From positions 1,736,001-1,800,000 of the forward strand of contig NZ_LS483411.1 in NCBI RefSeq assembly GCF_900475755.1: a stretch of DNA of 64,000 bases, written 5' to 3'. This stretch comes from Haemophilus influenzae. Its GTDB lineage: Bacteria; Pseudomonadota; Gammaproteobacteria; Enterobacterales; Pasteurellaceae. Shown in pieces: positions 21,085 to 30,951 of the stretch. The notes beneath the pieces are model-generated. The model saw only the letters and a list, made by a program, of their open reading frames with translations. It was not told the origin of the DNA and made no database searches. Position 1 is the first letter of the stretch; each line of letters begins with the position of its first letter. Position numbers and translations under genes: made by a program.

Positions 21085-22492
21085 AATGAATATTGATTTT
21101 GATAATATCCCGACGAGTCTTCGTAAACCGGGTGTTTATACAGAATACAACTCACGCAATGCAGTGAGTACTTTGCCAACAAATGAGCAAAACGTCTTAA
21201 TTGTGGCACCAATGTTAAATGCAACAAAAGCATTTAGCGCACCGACACCGATTTATTCGGATGTAGATGCAAAAAATACATTTGGTGCTGGGTCTTGGGC
21301 TCACTTAATGGCGCGTATTGCTATCCAAAATAATGCCATGATTCGTTTAACGGTGATTGGTTTAAAAGAGAGTGATTCAGGTGTGGCGGCAACTGGCACC
21401 ATTACGCTAACAGGCACAGCAAGCAATGCAGGTGTGCTTAAAGTTGTCATTGGTGGTCTTGATTATGCGGTGGCAATCGCTAAATCGGAAACCGCCGCCA
21501 ACATTGCCGCCCGTTTAAATGCTGTGATTAATGCCGGGGAATATTGTCCTGTCAGTGCAACAGTCAATGAAGGTACCGTGACGCTTACCGCAAAATGTAA
21601 AGGCGAAATTGGCAATGAGATTAGTGTCAATGCCACATTAAGCGTAAATGATATGGCAGTGAATGTTTCTGCCCTTGCAAATGGTGCCGAAAATGCCGAT
21701 TTAGCAGCGGCATTAGCATCTGTAGCTGGTCAGCATTATCACGTGATTATCTCCCCTTTTGCGGATGATAAAAATGCGAAAGCTTTGCGCGAACATTTAG
21801 AGTCGGTAGCAAGTCCTGTTGAGAAAAAACCAGGTGTTGGCGTATTAGGTTTTAATGGTACGTTGGCAAGCGGTACCACTTATACCGAGAAAATTAATGC
21901 TAACCGTATTACAGTGGGTTGGTATAAAGGGGCGGTGGAATCTAATGCCTTAATCGCTGCGGGATATGGGGCGGTTATTGCAGGCGAAGAAGACCCAGCT
22001 AAACCGTTAAATACACTTGAGATTAAAGGTTTAACCCCTGTTGATGCCACTCAAACACCGTTAAAAACCGAAGTCAATCAGGCGTTATTCCACGGTTTAA
22101 CCCCTATTACAGTGGTAAATAATCGTGTGCAAATTATGCGTGCAATTACGACTTATACCAAGTCACCTGCGAATGTAGATGATCCTGCGTGGTTAGATTT
22201 AACCACAATTCGCACACTTGATTATACGCGTAAAGCCATTGAACAGCGTATTGAGTTACGTTTCCCTCGTGCGAAATTATCTAATCGCACCCCACCAAAA
22301 GTGCGGTCGGAAATCCTTGATGTGCTCTATCGTTTAGAGCAACAAGAGATTTTAGAAAATGTGGATGCGAACAAGGGTAAATTGCTTGTTGTTCGCAATG
22401 GCAAAGATCCAAATCGTTTAGATACGGCAATCCCAGCCGATGTGGTAAATGGCTTGCACGTTGTCGCTAACCGAATTGATTTAATTTTATAG
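21077..22492 (+). CDS. Contractile tail sheath protein (Mu gpL-like)
   Basis: 471 residues, normal for Mu gpL. Starts MAEMNIDFDNIPTSLRKPGV, the sheath family N terminus; VGVLGFNGTLASGTTYTEKIN and the domain ending VVANRIDLIL are the conserved sheath handshake regions. It builds the contractile outer tail tube. The presence of a sheath gene shows a myovirus-type tail. Confidence 0.93.
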   Translation: MAEMNIDFDNIPTSLRKPGVYTEYNSRNAVSTLPTNEQNVLIVAPMLNATKAFSAPTPIYSDVDAKNTFGAGSWAHLMARIAIQNNAMIRLTVIGLKESDSGVAATGTITLTGTASNAGVLKVVIGGLDYAVAIAKSETAANIAARLNAVINAGEYCPVSATVNEGTVTLTAKCKGEIGNEISVNATLSVNDMAVNVSALANGAENADLAAALASVAGQHYHVIISPFADDKNAKALREHLESVASPVEKKPGVGVLGFNGTLASGTTYTEKINANRITVGWYKGAVESNALIAAGYGAVIAGEEDPAKPLNTLEIKGLTPVDATQTPLKTEVNQALFHGLTPITVVNNRVQIMRAITTYTKSPANVDDPAWLDLTTIRTLDYTRKAIEQRIELRFPRAKLSNRTPPKVRSEILDVLYRLEQQEILENVDANKGKLLVVRNGKDPNRLDTAIPADVVNGLHVVANRIDLIL

Positions 22493-22501
22493 GGGGCGTA
22501 A

Positions 22502-22873
22502 ATGGAAAAATATGCTGGAATGGCGGTGTTAGAAGTAAATGGCGTTGAATTTGAAATTACCGATTTAAATGTCACAAAACAAACTGGGCGTAAATTAGTC
22601 AAAACTATGAACTCTGAAGGTCGTGCACGTGGCTTTGCTAAAGGCATTACGACCTGGGAGCTGTCAGTGACTGCTGCTCTGCCGATTGATGGTTCAGAGA
22701 TTGATTGGGCTGGTATCAGTGATGCGAAAATCACGGTATATCCGCTTAATCAAGAAGATAAGCGTACGTCTTACCTTGGTTGCTTTACTACCCAAGTAGG
22801 CGAGAAATACACGGTGGATAACGAAGCCGTTATTGATATCCAGATGAATGCGCTTAAAGAGGTAAAAGAATAA
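22502..22873 (+). CDS. Tail tube protein (Mu gpM-like)
   Basis: 123 residues. The compact beta fold with VLEVNGVEFEITDLNVTKQTGRK at the start and a GFAKG segment fits phage tail tube proteins of the Mu gpM family, the inner tube inside the sheath. SD GGGGGCG precedes ATG. The stop is joined by ATG overlap to the chaperone gene. Confidence 0.88.
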   Translation: MEKYAGMAVLEVNGVEFEITDLNVTKQTGRKLVKTMNSEGRARGFAKGITTWELSVTAALPIDGSEIDWAGISDAKITVYPLNQEDKRTSYLGCFTTQVGEKYTVDNEAVIDIQMNALKEVKE

Positions 22874-23214
22874 TGCGTTTACTTCTTGGTATCTCTTATG
22901 AAGACAAGCGTTATTTTGACTTTGACGTGCGATTACTAACCTTGGGTGGCGAATGTGCTGCCCTTGAGAAAGTCGCCGAGCTTGGTTTAGATGAGAAAGA
23001 AAACCTCACGAAAGCGGAGCAAATGCTCGTGGACTTGGCTTATTTATCTGAACAGCTTGATATTATCGGTATTGCGCAAGATAAGCTCACGCCACAGTTT
23101 TTACTGGATAACCTTGCCACGGATGATTATGTGCTGATTACGCAAGCTATCGCTGAACTACGAAAAAAGCACATCGACGCTGGGGAAAACCCGAGCAAAG
23201 CCGAAACCGAATAA
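22873..23214 (+). CDS. Tail assembly chaperone, short form (Mu gp41-like)
   Basis: 113 residues, helical, with AEQMLVDLAYLSEQLD in the middle. It works as the shorter of two chaperone products that load the tape measure. At 23163-23169 the frame reads A AAA AAG, the canonical slippery heptamer; ribosomes that slip by -1 there continue in the other frame to 23435. The usual stop is at 23212-23214. Confidence 0.85.
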   Translation: MRLLLGISYEDKRYFDFDVRLLTLGGECAALEKVAELGLDEKENLTKAEQMLVDLAYLSEQLDIIGIAQDKLTPQFLLDNLATDDYVLITQAIAELRKKHIDAGENPSKAETE

Positions 23215-23435
23215 AACAACATTACGGTGTGTTTGATGCCGAGAAGAATTACCGAAGTGCGGTTATTTTATTGGCTAAATTTGGGTTTACTGCTGAAGAA
23301 GTACGAGCAATGTGTCACGCTGAAGTTGCTGCGTGGGTGGCAAGTTGGCAATATTCGCAAGGTATTAAAACTCAGTCAGAAAAAGGCAACACGGTGCATT
23401 ACAACCTTATGCGTCGTAAAACTAAGGGGGCGTAA
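22873..23435 (+). CDS. Tail assembly chaperone, -1 frameshift fusion
   Basis: After -1 slippage at A AAA AAG (23163-23169) the reading frame is open without stops through 23433, adding GVFDAEKNYRSAVILLAKFG and CHAEVAAWVASWQYSQGI to the short form. The extension is typical of the longer Mu gp41 frameshift product. The second frame has no good ribosome site of its own, which supports the fusion. A strong terminator follows the stop. Confidence 0.8.
23163..23169 (+). promoter_or_regulatory. Programmed -1 frameshift site A AAA AAG
   Basis: Six A followed by G, correctly phased as A AAA AAG in the chaperone frame (codons CGA AAA AAG). A small GGGG/CCC hairpin potential occurs about 14 bases downstream. 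Confidence 0.85.
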
Positions 23436-23447
23436 GCCCCTTTTTTT
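23425..23447 (+). terminator. Terminator before tape measure gene
   Basis: GGGGC GTAA GCCCC followed by seven T, overlapping the last codons of the chaperone fusion. It may lower tape measure expression relative to tail tube. Confidence 0.85.
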
Positions 23448-23481
23448 GTGGATTTAAAATGAGTTTAAAGAGGGTTTAAAA

Positions 23482-25760
23482 ATGGCTGAGTTGAATTTAG
23501 CGTTGAAGCTGAAAGCGCAAGACCAAGCAAGTCGTGTGTTTCGACGAGCGCAATCGCAGATTACGCAAAGCACACGTGCTATGGCTCAAGCGCGTGAAAG
23601 GTTAGGTGTGCGAAGTGAACATAAAATCCAACAAGAAATTAATCATACCATTGCCGCTTATAACCGATTAAAACGTAGTGGCACAGCCACTAGTCGCGAA
23701 TTAGCGCGTGAGGCTGAAGCGACGCGCTCAAAAATTGCTGGGCTTAATGCGGAAATGGGGAAAACCACGTGGGGGCAACGATTAGGCAATGTTGGAACTG
23801 CCATTGCTAGTGTGGGCGCAGGCATGGCGGCTGGAGCTATGGTGATGGCACAACCTATGAAAAAGGAAATGGACTATGACCGACGCTTAGCGATGGTATC
23901 CAATACTGCCTTCTCCGACCGAGACGTAGCTGGGCGAATTGCAGGAAAGAAAGAATTACATGATGCGGTGAAAAGTGCGGTAGAAACTGGAGGGGGACGA
24001 AAGAAGAAGCCTTGGGCGCATTAGATAAGTTATTAGCCTCCGGTACTGTGAAAGCTGAAACCGCAATGAAGTTATTGCCTACTTTACAAAAAGGTGCGGT
24101 GGCAACAGGTGCAAGTACAGAAGATTTATCGGCGATTGCAATTTCCGCTATGCAGCAATTTGGCATCAGCGAAGATCAAATTGGTGCGGTATTAGATAAG
24201 GCTGTGGCTGCTGGGCAAGCGGGTAACTTTGAACTTGCCGATATGGCACGTTGGCTTCCACAACAAATGGCGGCAGCTAAATCGGCTGGGCTTTCGGGCA
24301 TGGATGGCTTTGAAGCATTATTAGTCGCAAACCAACAAGCGCGTGTTACCGCAGGGACAAGTGATGAAGCAGGTAATAACCTGGTTAATTTACTCGCCAA
24401 ACTTACGTCTAAAGAGACTGCAGATCGTTTTTCTAAATTAGAAATTAAAGGCAAAGATGGGAAAACCCACGGCATTGATTTTATTAAATCCATGGAGAAT
24501 GAGAAGAAACAAGGTAAGAATTCTATTGAGGCCTTTGGTTCTATTATGGATATGGTCGTAGGAGAAGACAAACGTTATCAAGCCTTAAAAGCGAAATTGA
24601 AAACAGCCAAAAAAGAAGAACAGCAAGCCTTAATAGAACAAATGACAAACTTAGTAGAAGGTACGGCCATTGGGCAGATTATTTCTGACCGTCAAGCCTT
24701 AATGGCACTTCTTGGGATTCGCAACAATGTTGAACTAGGCAAGCAAGTAAAAGAAGAAGTCACGAATTCTGAAGGCGCTACAGATAAGTCCCATAAAGTT
24801 GTGATGTCAACTAACAGTGCAAAAGTAGAACAAGCTAAAAATGCAGTTGAATTTGCACAAATGGAAGGCATGAAAAGTTTTAATGATGCTCTTGGTGATG
24901 CGGCTACAAAACTGGCTGAATATGCGAAAGCCTATCCTGATTTAACCTCTACACTGACTACAGCTGGCACCGTTATTACAGCATTAAGTACGGCTGCGAT
25001 TGCGGCTAGTGGTGCATTAGCATTATTGGGCGTTAAACGAGGCGGAATTGGGCTTAGTGATGTAGCAGATGTCGCTGGCAATCTAGGGAAAGGGAAAAAC
25101 GGTTTAAAAATTAAAGGGGGCGGTAAGTTAGGCAGTATTCTTAGTGCAGGGGCACTTTTTACCAGTGGTTTAATGATTGCTGGAGAACAACGTACAACGG
25201 AAGAAGCGAAGGCTGAAGAAAAAGCTGAGGCGAAAACTGCTCAAGAAAAACAGCTTGAAAACCAATTTTATCCCAATGCTTACGGTGGCAATAAACCGAC
25301 CACAACCCATTACGCACCGCAAGGTTTCGGTTATAACAAAAATTCTGTATGGGGGACGGCTTCTCGCTCGGGCGAAGTGGCTGAAATTGCACGTAAAGAT
25401 GAAGTTGCCGCTTTACGCCTTGAGCTAGGCACTCTCACTCAAGCCCAATATGATGAGCGCACGCGCCAAAGTGCGGTAAAAATTGCGGAAATTCGCAATC
25501 AGGGGAAAGGCTATTCAGGTTTATCTGTAGCGGCTAATGACACCGACTCCGCTTTAAGTCGCACACTGGGTGATTTATCTAGCTTGGCTAACTATCAAGC
25601 GGATTTTTAGCATTTTGGGCAAACCATTAGTGATGGATTAAAAACCGCCATTGAAAGCCAAAATTTTACAATTCAAAATCAAATTAAGATTGATATGGAT
25701 GGGCGACCTGTTTATGAAGGGGTTGCTGAAAATATCTATCAATCAATGAAACGGGGGTAA
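23482..25760 (+). pseudogene. Tail tape measure protein, broken by a frameshift and an in-frame stop
   Basis: Intact it would be about 759 residues and set tail length. Residues 1-170 are coiled coil and helix, with an AIASVGAGMAAGAMVMA segment. At 23992-23996 a five-G run sits where one more G would restore T-G-G-G-T-K-E-E-A; as written the frame ends at 24022-24024. The rest runs in the shifted frame (24012-25610) with hydrophobic LTTAGTVITALSTAAIAASG, then meets TAG at 25608-25610, after which the same frame stays open for 50 codons to TAA at 25760. The two lesions make a functional tail unlikely. Confidence 0.88.
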
Positions 25761-25762
25761 CT

Positions 25763-27097
25763 ATGGGTTGGACAATGCCTGTGCAACGTGCAAGTTTTCG
25801 CGGCGTGCGTTTCGATGTGCTTTCGGTGGATGATGATGTCTATCGCTCGACCATTGAGCATGCTTATCCTTTCGTCAATGGCGCAGACGTGGAAGATTTG
25901 GGATTAAATCCATTAACCGTGCGTATGCAAGCCGTATTTTATGGGACAGGCTATTATACGGACTTTAAGAAGTTTTTAAGCGTGTTACAAAAATCAGGGG
26001 CAGCAACATTAGTGCATCCGATTCGTGGGCGTTTGCAAAATATGATTTGCACTGGGGCGAGTTTTCACCACGAAGCAGAAATGATTGATTATGTGGCGTT
26101 AGATTTGACTTTTATTGAATCTACGCCAGCTAAACCGATTTTTGTCTTTAATTATTCCCTATTGGCAAAAATAGATGCCTTACTGACTGAATTAGAAAAT
26201 TTTGTTGATGATGTGATGGCATTGTATGGCGAATTTATGGAGATTGTTGCCTTTGCCGCTAATACAAAATCACGTTTGTTGGGTGTTTATGGCGCATTAT
26301 TTGGCTGTTTTGAGCAAGTGCGCGGGTTATTTGATTTTGACAAAACCAAGTATGGTGTGTCGCCTGTCGTGACACAAGATAACTTTAAAGCAAAATCTAG
26401 CCGTGCTGTGCGTGATTTGGTAACCATGATTGATTCTGGATTGCGCCAAATTGCTTCGTGCAAGGACTTAACCCTGCGTGCAAAATTTGATGAGGTACTC
26501 CGCACAATACGTCAAATCAAGCATATTCCTGCTGATTTAGTGAGTGGTAAGAATATTAAATCTGCCAAAGAACAAGCGGCGTTGAAATCATTAACGACCT
26601 CTTTTAGTAAGGACGATACTGAATCTGTGCATTTAATGATGCAGTTAGCCTCTAGTGTTGCTTTGTTGCGTATTGCCACTGAATTGGTAGAGGACGATGA
26701 TTTATTGCCACAGGATATTGAGTACATCACGACTCAAGTGCGGTCACAAATTATGGATAATTTACAATTGTTACGCAAACAAGCAGACGATGAACATCGT
26801 GGGGAAAATATCACGGTATTAAGCACACCTAATACGAGTTTTTATACGGCTGCGCACAATACGGCAGAGCAATTACGCAATAAAGCGCATAAGTTTACTC
26901 AACTTGCCCTTGCGGCAATTAATCGTAAACCGCCTTTAATGGTGCGTGAGGTGCCATTTAGCGGTACTGTGCAACAAATTGCACATGCATTTTATCAGGA
27001 TTACAAACGTGCAGATGAATTATTAAGATTGAATCCGCAGATCCGTTATCCGAATTTTGTTGAGCGTGGGGAGTGGTTAAACAGCTATGTCAAATAA
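25763..27097 (+). CDS. DNA circularisation protein (Mu gpN-like)
   Basis: 444 residues. The N-terminal domain (RASFRGVRFDVLSVDDD, then an NGADVEDLGLNP motif and the LVHPIRGRL loop) is the hallmark of the Mu N family, now thought to be a baseplate hub protein as well as a DNA circularisation factor. The C terminus has a LysM-like tail-associated element (FSGTVQQIAHAFYQDYKRAD). It overlaps the next gene by 11 bases. Confidence 0.88.
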   Translation: MGWTMPVQRASFRGVRFDVLSVDDDVYRSTIEHAYPFVNGADVEDLGLNPLTVRMQAVFYGTGYYTDFKKFLSVLQKSGAATLVHPIRGRLQNMICTGASFHHEAEMIDYVALDLTFIESTPAKPIFVFNYSLLAKIDALLTELENFVDDVMALYGEFMEIVAFAANTKSRLLGVYGALFGCFEQVRGLFDFDKTKYGVSPVVTQDNFKAKSSRAVRDLVTMIDSGLRQIASCKDLTLRAKFDEVLRTIRQIKHIPADLVSGKNIKSAKEQAALKSLTTSFSKDDTESVHLMMQLASSVALLRIATELVEDDDLLPQDIEYITTQVRSQIMDNLQLLRKQADDEHRGENITVLSTPNTSFYTAAHNTAEQLRNKAHKFTQLALAAINRKPPLMVREVPFSGTVQQIAHAFYQDYKRADELLRLNPQIRYPNFVERGEWLNSYVK

Positions 27098-28211
27098 TTA
27101 CCCTTATGAAAATGATGTTACGCTGGAAGTGGACGGTAAAGCCCACAATAGCTGGAAAAGTTATGATATTGATAGTGACTTTTTAATCCCTGCCGACGCC
27201 TTTAAATTTGATTTGGGCGTGCCTTCAAACAGTACGGTTTTACCTGATTTTTCGGGGGCTGAAGTGAAAGTGCGCATTAATGGCGAATTGGTGATGACAG
27301 GCATCGTGGATACGACACAGCACACTATTAGTAAAACTAACCGCACTTATAGCCTCAATGGGCGTGACCGTGCGAGTATCCTTGTGGATTGCTCTGCCCC
27401 CATTACCAATGTAAAAGGCTTGACTGTGTTAGATGCGGTAAAAAAAATTGTTGAACCACTTGGTATTAAAAAAGTGGCATTGCGTGCGGAAAATAATCCA
27501 ACATTAGATAAAGTCGATATTGACGTAGGCGAAACAGCTTGGAATGCGGCAATGCGTTGTGCGAACTCGGCAGGCTTGCACTTGTGGTTTGAGCCAAATG
27601 GAGAGCTGATTGTGGGCGGTGCGGATTACAGCACACCACCTGTGGCGACCTTGTGTTGTATGAAAGACGGCAAACGAAACAACTTTGAGCAGTCGGATTT
27701 AACGTTTGATGTGTCGAATCGGTTTAGCGAAGTCACTTTTCTTGCACAAAGCCACGGCAAGCAAGGGCAAGACAATAAAAACGATCTGAAATGGGTTTAT
27801 CACGATCCTGAAATGACTATCTACAAGCCGAAAACCGTGGTGGTATCTGATGTAGATAACTTGGAAGCCTTGCAAAAATGGGCGAAAAAATACATTGCGG
27901 ACAGTATGCTAGAAGGTTTTACCCTTACTATCGTTGTTCCCGATCACAAAATGCAAGACGGCACATTATGGCAACCAGGGCAACGTGTGCATGTAATTTG
28001 CGAGGAATATGAGATTGATGCCATTTTCTTTTTAATGGGGCGACGTTTTATGCTGAGCCGAAACGCTGGCACACAAACGGAACTACGCTTTAAACAAGAC
28101 GGCATTTGGACACCAGACGCTTACAACGCAAAAGCAGAAAAAGCACGTAAGCGTAAGGGCAAGAAATTAATGGCTACTAACGGACATGGCAGCTGGGTGG
28201 CTGCGAATTAA
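27087..28211 (+). CDS. Baseplate hub protein (Mu gpP/gp44-like)
   Basis: 374 residues of the phage late control D/gpP-type family. The opening VTLEVDGKAHNSWKSYDIDSD and the motif YSLNGRDRASILVDCSAP are typical. It forms the central hub on which the spike is mounted. The C terminus is basic (KARKRKGKKLM). Confidence 0.88.
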   Translation: MSNNYPYENDVTLEVDGKAHNSWKSYDIDSDFLIPADAFKFDLGVPSNSTVLPDFSGAEVKVRINGELVMTGIVDTTQHTISKTNRTYSLNGRDRASILVDCSAPITNVKGLTVLDAVKKIVEPLGIKKVALRAENNPTLDKVDIDVGETAWNAAMRCANSAGLHLWFEPNGELIVGGADYSTPPVATLCCMKDGKRNNFEQSDLTFDVSNRFSEVTFLAQSHGKQGQDNKNDLKWVYHDPEMTIYKPKTVVVSDVDNLEALQKWAKKYIADSMLEGFTLTIVVPDHKMQDGTLWQPGQRVHVICEEYEIDAIFFLMGRRFMLSRNAGTQTELRFKQDGIWTPDAYNAKAEKARKRKGKKLMATNGHGSWVAAN

Positions 28212-28220
28212 GGGGACAAA

Positions 28221-28856
28221 ATGAGACGATTAAGCCAAGTCATTCAACAAAAGGCGCAAGGTGCGGCAGAGGAAATCCGTCAAGCCTTTCGCGGTGTGCT
28301 GCACTTAGTGAAAAGTGCGGACAATATTCAGAAAGTTCAGGCTTCGGGGCTTGCCGATGAAACCTTGCAAGATGTAGAGTTGATGCAGCAGTTTGGCTTT
28401 ACTTCTGTGCCTCCAGCAAACACGCAAGCGGTGATTTTACCCATTGGCGGACAAACTACCCACGGTATTGTGATTGCAACCGAGAACGGTTCTTTCCGCG
28501 TAAAAAATCTGCAAGGTGGCGAAGTGACCATTTATGATGAAAGTGGCTCTAGCATTGTATTAAAAAAGGGGCGGTTAATTGAGATTGATTGTGATGTATT
28601 AAAGATTAACGCTGCAACAAAAGTGGATATATCAAGTCCACTGGTTGAAACCGATCAGGTCTTTACTGCCCAAGGGCAAATCAATGGTAATGGTGGTATG
28701 GCTGTGCAAGGTGGCAGTGGTGCGAGCTTTACTGGTAATGTACAGCAAAGTGGCGGTAGCTTTACGACCGACGGCGACGTGGAGGCTGGTACAATTTCGT
28801 TAAGGAACCACAAACATACTGGCGATAGCGGAGGCAAAACCAGTAAACCTGAATAA
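28221..28856 (+). CDS. Baseplate spike protein (Mu gp45-like)
   Basis: 211 residues. OB-fold start, then ILPIGGQTTHGIVIATENG and a region of beta-helix repeats with many Gly/Ser/Thr (QINGNGGMAVQGGSG). The end with LRNHKHTGDSGGKTSKPE has the His-rich HKH motif that binds iron at the tip of Mu-type spikes. It pierces the outer membrane. Confidence 0.9.
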   Translation: MRRLSQVIQQKAQGAAEEIRQAFRGVLHLVKSADNIQKVQASGLADETLQDVELMQQFGFTSVPPANTQAVILPIGGQTTHGIVIATENGSFRVKNLQGGEVTIYDESGSSIVLKKGRLIEIDCDVLKINAATKVDISSPLVETDQVFTAQGQINGNGGMAVQGGSGASFTGNVQQSGGSFTTDGDVEAGTISLRNHKHTGDSGGKTSKPE

Positions 28857-28864
28857 TCTAACCT

Positions 28865-28903
28865 TAAAGGAGATGCTGAAACCCTGCATCTCCTTTCTTT
28901 TTA
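28865..28903 (+). terminator. Terminator after spike gene
   Basis: AAAGGAGATGC (28866-28876) and GCATCTCCTTT (28886-28896) form an eleven-base-pair stem, followed by CTTTTT. Confidence 0.8.
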
Positions 28904-28925
28904 CCTCTTATCTTATCCTGTCAAT

Positions 28926-29276
28926 ATGGACAGAGAGATCAGCCCGTTTACCGGGGACTATACAAGTAAACAAATCAGTACGCTTGCCAATGCAGCGTAT
29001 ATCAGATTGACCACACCATTAGGCTCTTGGTGGGCAGATGGGCGTGTAGGCTCTCTGCTCCATCTTATTCCGCGCGAAAAAGATTTGTCGCACATAGGTT
29101 TAATTGCACAACAATATGCCGAAGAAGCCTTGCAACCCTTGATTGATGATGGACGTGCGGACGAAATTATTGTCAATCATACCCAACCACATAACGGTGT
29201 ATTGATTTTAGATATATCCATCCGAGATAACCGGGGCGAAACCTATCATTTTAAACACCCGGTAAAAGTCATTTAA
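28926..29276 (+). CDS. Baseplate wedge protein (Mu gp46/gpW-like)
   Basis: 116 residues of the GPW/gp25-like family; the segments TPLGSWWADGRVGSLLH and a C-terminal LILDISIRDNRGETYHF match. It forms part of the baseplate wedge. SD is weak. Next gene follows within 14 bases. Confidence 0.85.
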   Translation: MDREISPFTGDYTSKQISTLANAAYIRLTTPLGSWWADGRVGSLLHLIPREKDLSHIGLIAQQYAEEALQPLIDDGRADEIIVNHTQPHNGVLILDISIRDNRGETYHFKHPVKVI

Positions 29277-29290
29277 AAAGGGTTTAAACC

Positions 29291-30355
29291 ATGTTTATTG
29301 TGCCGAGTTTAGAAGATATTCGCCAAGCGATTTTGCGCGATGTGCAGTCATTAGAGCCGAGTGCTGATGTGAGCATAGATAGTGACTATTATGCACGTGC
29401 CAGTAGCCTTGCTGCTGTAGCGGAAGGTATTTATGCTCATCAAAAATGGATTATTAAACAATTCTTTCCCGATACTGCCGACACAGATTTTCTTGAAAAA
29501 CATGCTGGCTTGCGTGGTATTCGCCGTCGTAATGCGACTTATGCTAGTGGGCGTGGCGCAACAGTGACAGGTACCCCTGATGCGGTGATTAAAGTTGGAT
29601 TACAAATTAAAACAGACGATAACCGATTTTACGAAACCACCGAAAGTGCGGTGATTTCTGCAAGCGGTTCTGCCGTTGTTACCGTGCGAAGTCTTGCGAC
29701 AGGTGCCAGCCAAAATATTAAAACTGCGACAAAAGCAAACTTTATGGCAGCACCTTTAGGCGTGCAATCCGATGTGGTGCTAAATGATGTAATTGGTGCA
29801 ACGGACGCGGAAAGCGATGCGTCTTTGCTCGAACGTTTGCTTGAGATTATTCGCCGACCACCTGCTGGGGGCAATCGTTATGACTATCGTACATGGGCAT
29901 TATCGGTGGATGGCGTGGATGCTGCTTATGTTTACCCATTGCGTCGTGGGCTTGGTACGGTAGATATTGCGATCACATCAAATAACGATGTGCCAAGCGA
30001 TGAAACAATACGTCGCTGCCAAGAATATATTGACGATGTGCGCCCTGTGACCGCGCGAGAAAGCAAAGTGGTGAAACCTGATGTAACAAAAGTCAATTTT
30101 AATATTCAGGTAAAAATCAGTGGCGTGACCTTACCCGAAATTAAGGCAGCGATTTCCACCGCACTTGCGAATTATTTTAATACGTTAATCCCAGGCGATG
30201 ATTTGATTGTGTCGCAATGTGAAGCGGTGGTAAATAACTTGGTCGGTGTGGTTGACCGTAAGTTTACGGCACCTATCACTAATCTAAAAGCAGATGTGCG
30301 TACAAAAATTGAGTGGTTTCGGTTAGGTCAAATCACCGTTACGGAGATGGCATAA
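29291..30355 (+). CDS. Baseplate J-like protein (Mu gp47-like)
   Basis: 354 residues, baseplate J family. The N-terminal motif YYARASSLAAVAEGIYAHQKW, FLEKHAGLRGIRRR and the central RPPAGGNRYDYRTWALSVDG are all typical of J-like wedge proteins. One-base TAATG overlap with the next gene. Confidence 0.92.
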   Translation: MFIVPSLEDIRQAILRDVQSLEPSADVSIDSDYYARASSLAAVAEGIYAHQKWIIKQFFPDTADTDFLEKHAGLRGIRRRNATYASGRGATVTGTPDAVIKVGLQIKTDDNRFYETTESAVISASGSAVVTVRSLATGASQNIKTATKANFMAAPLGVQSDVVLNDVIGATDAESDASLLERLLEIIRRPPAGGNRYDYRTWALSVDGVDAAYVYPLRRGLGTVDIAITSNNDVPSDETIRRCQEYIDDVRPVTARESKVVKPDVTKVNFNIQVKISGVTLPEIKAAISTALANYFNTLIPGDDLIVSQCEAVVNNLVGVVDRKFTAPITNLKADVRTKIEWFRLGQITVTEMA

Positions 30356-30948
30356 TGCAAACTGACCACAAAAAGGTGTTAGCAAAACTTTATCCGCCTG
30401 TTTCATACGACGTAAATGGAGAGCGTTTTTTAGCACAGTGTGAGGTGGATGGTAATGCCTTTGACCGATTACAAAAAAGTGCGGTGGATTTATTGCAAAT
30501 TATTGAACCTGCCACCTCCAATACGATGTTGTCCGATTGGGAACATTTATGCGGCATAAAAACAGATTATACCAATAACTATCAAGCACGAGTAAAACGT
30601 GTTATTGCCAAGTTAAATGCAATTGGGGGCTTATCCATTCCCTATTTTAAACGGATTGCGGAAAGTATTGGATATCGTATCGAAATTAAAGAGTTTTCTC
30701 CCCTTGCGAATGATTTACCAACAACGGGGGATTTAGCACAATTTCGTAATGAAGCGCGCGATAACTTGATTTTTATGTGGCGAGTATCGGTGCTTAATGG
30801 GGATGACAATATTGTGTATTTTCGCGCAGGTAGTTCCTTTGCAGGTAATCATTTAGTGGAATTTGGCGACCCAATTATTGAGGAATTCTTCCGAGATTTA
30901 AAACCTGCACATACTTACTGTTATTTTGCTTATCAAACAGGATCTTAA
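30355..30948 (+). CDS. Baseplate/tail protein (DUF2313, Mu gp48-like)
   Basis: 197 residues of the DUF2313 family (gpI-like in P2). Features: KLYPPVSYDVNG near the start, then PATSNTMLSDWEHLCGI. The start ATG overlaps the gp47-like stop; the longer frame from an ATG at 30313 would run back into gp47 and is rejected. Confidence 0.85.
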   Translation: MQTDHKKVLAKLYPPVSYDVNGERFLAQCEVDGNAFDRLQKSAVDLLQIIEPATSNTMLSDWEHLCGIKTDYTNNYQARVKRVIAKLNAIGGLSIPYFKRIAESIGYRIEIKEFSPLANDLPTTGDLAQFRNEARDNLIFMWRVSVLNGDDNIVYFRAGSSFAGNHLVEFGDPIIEEFFRDLKPAHTYCYFAYQTGS

Positions 30949-30951
30949 TAT

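Noticed and set aside
23227..23457. A separate gene in the third frame after the chaperone
   Set aside because: It is a shadow of the -1 frameshift product and has no conserved features.
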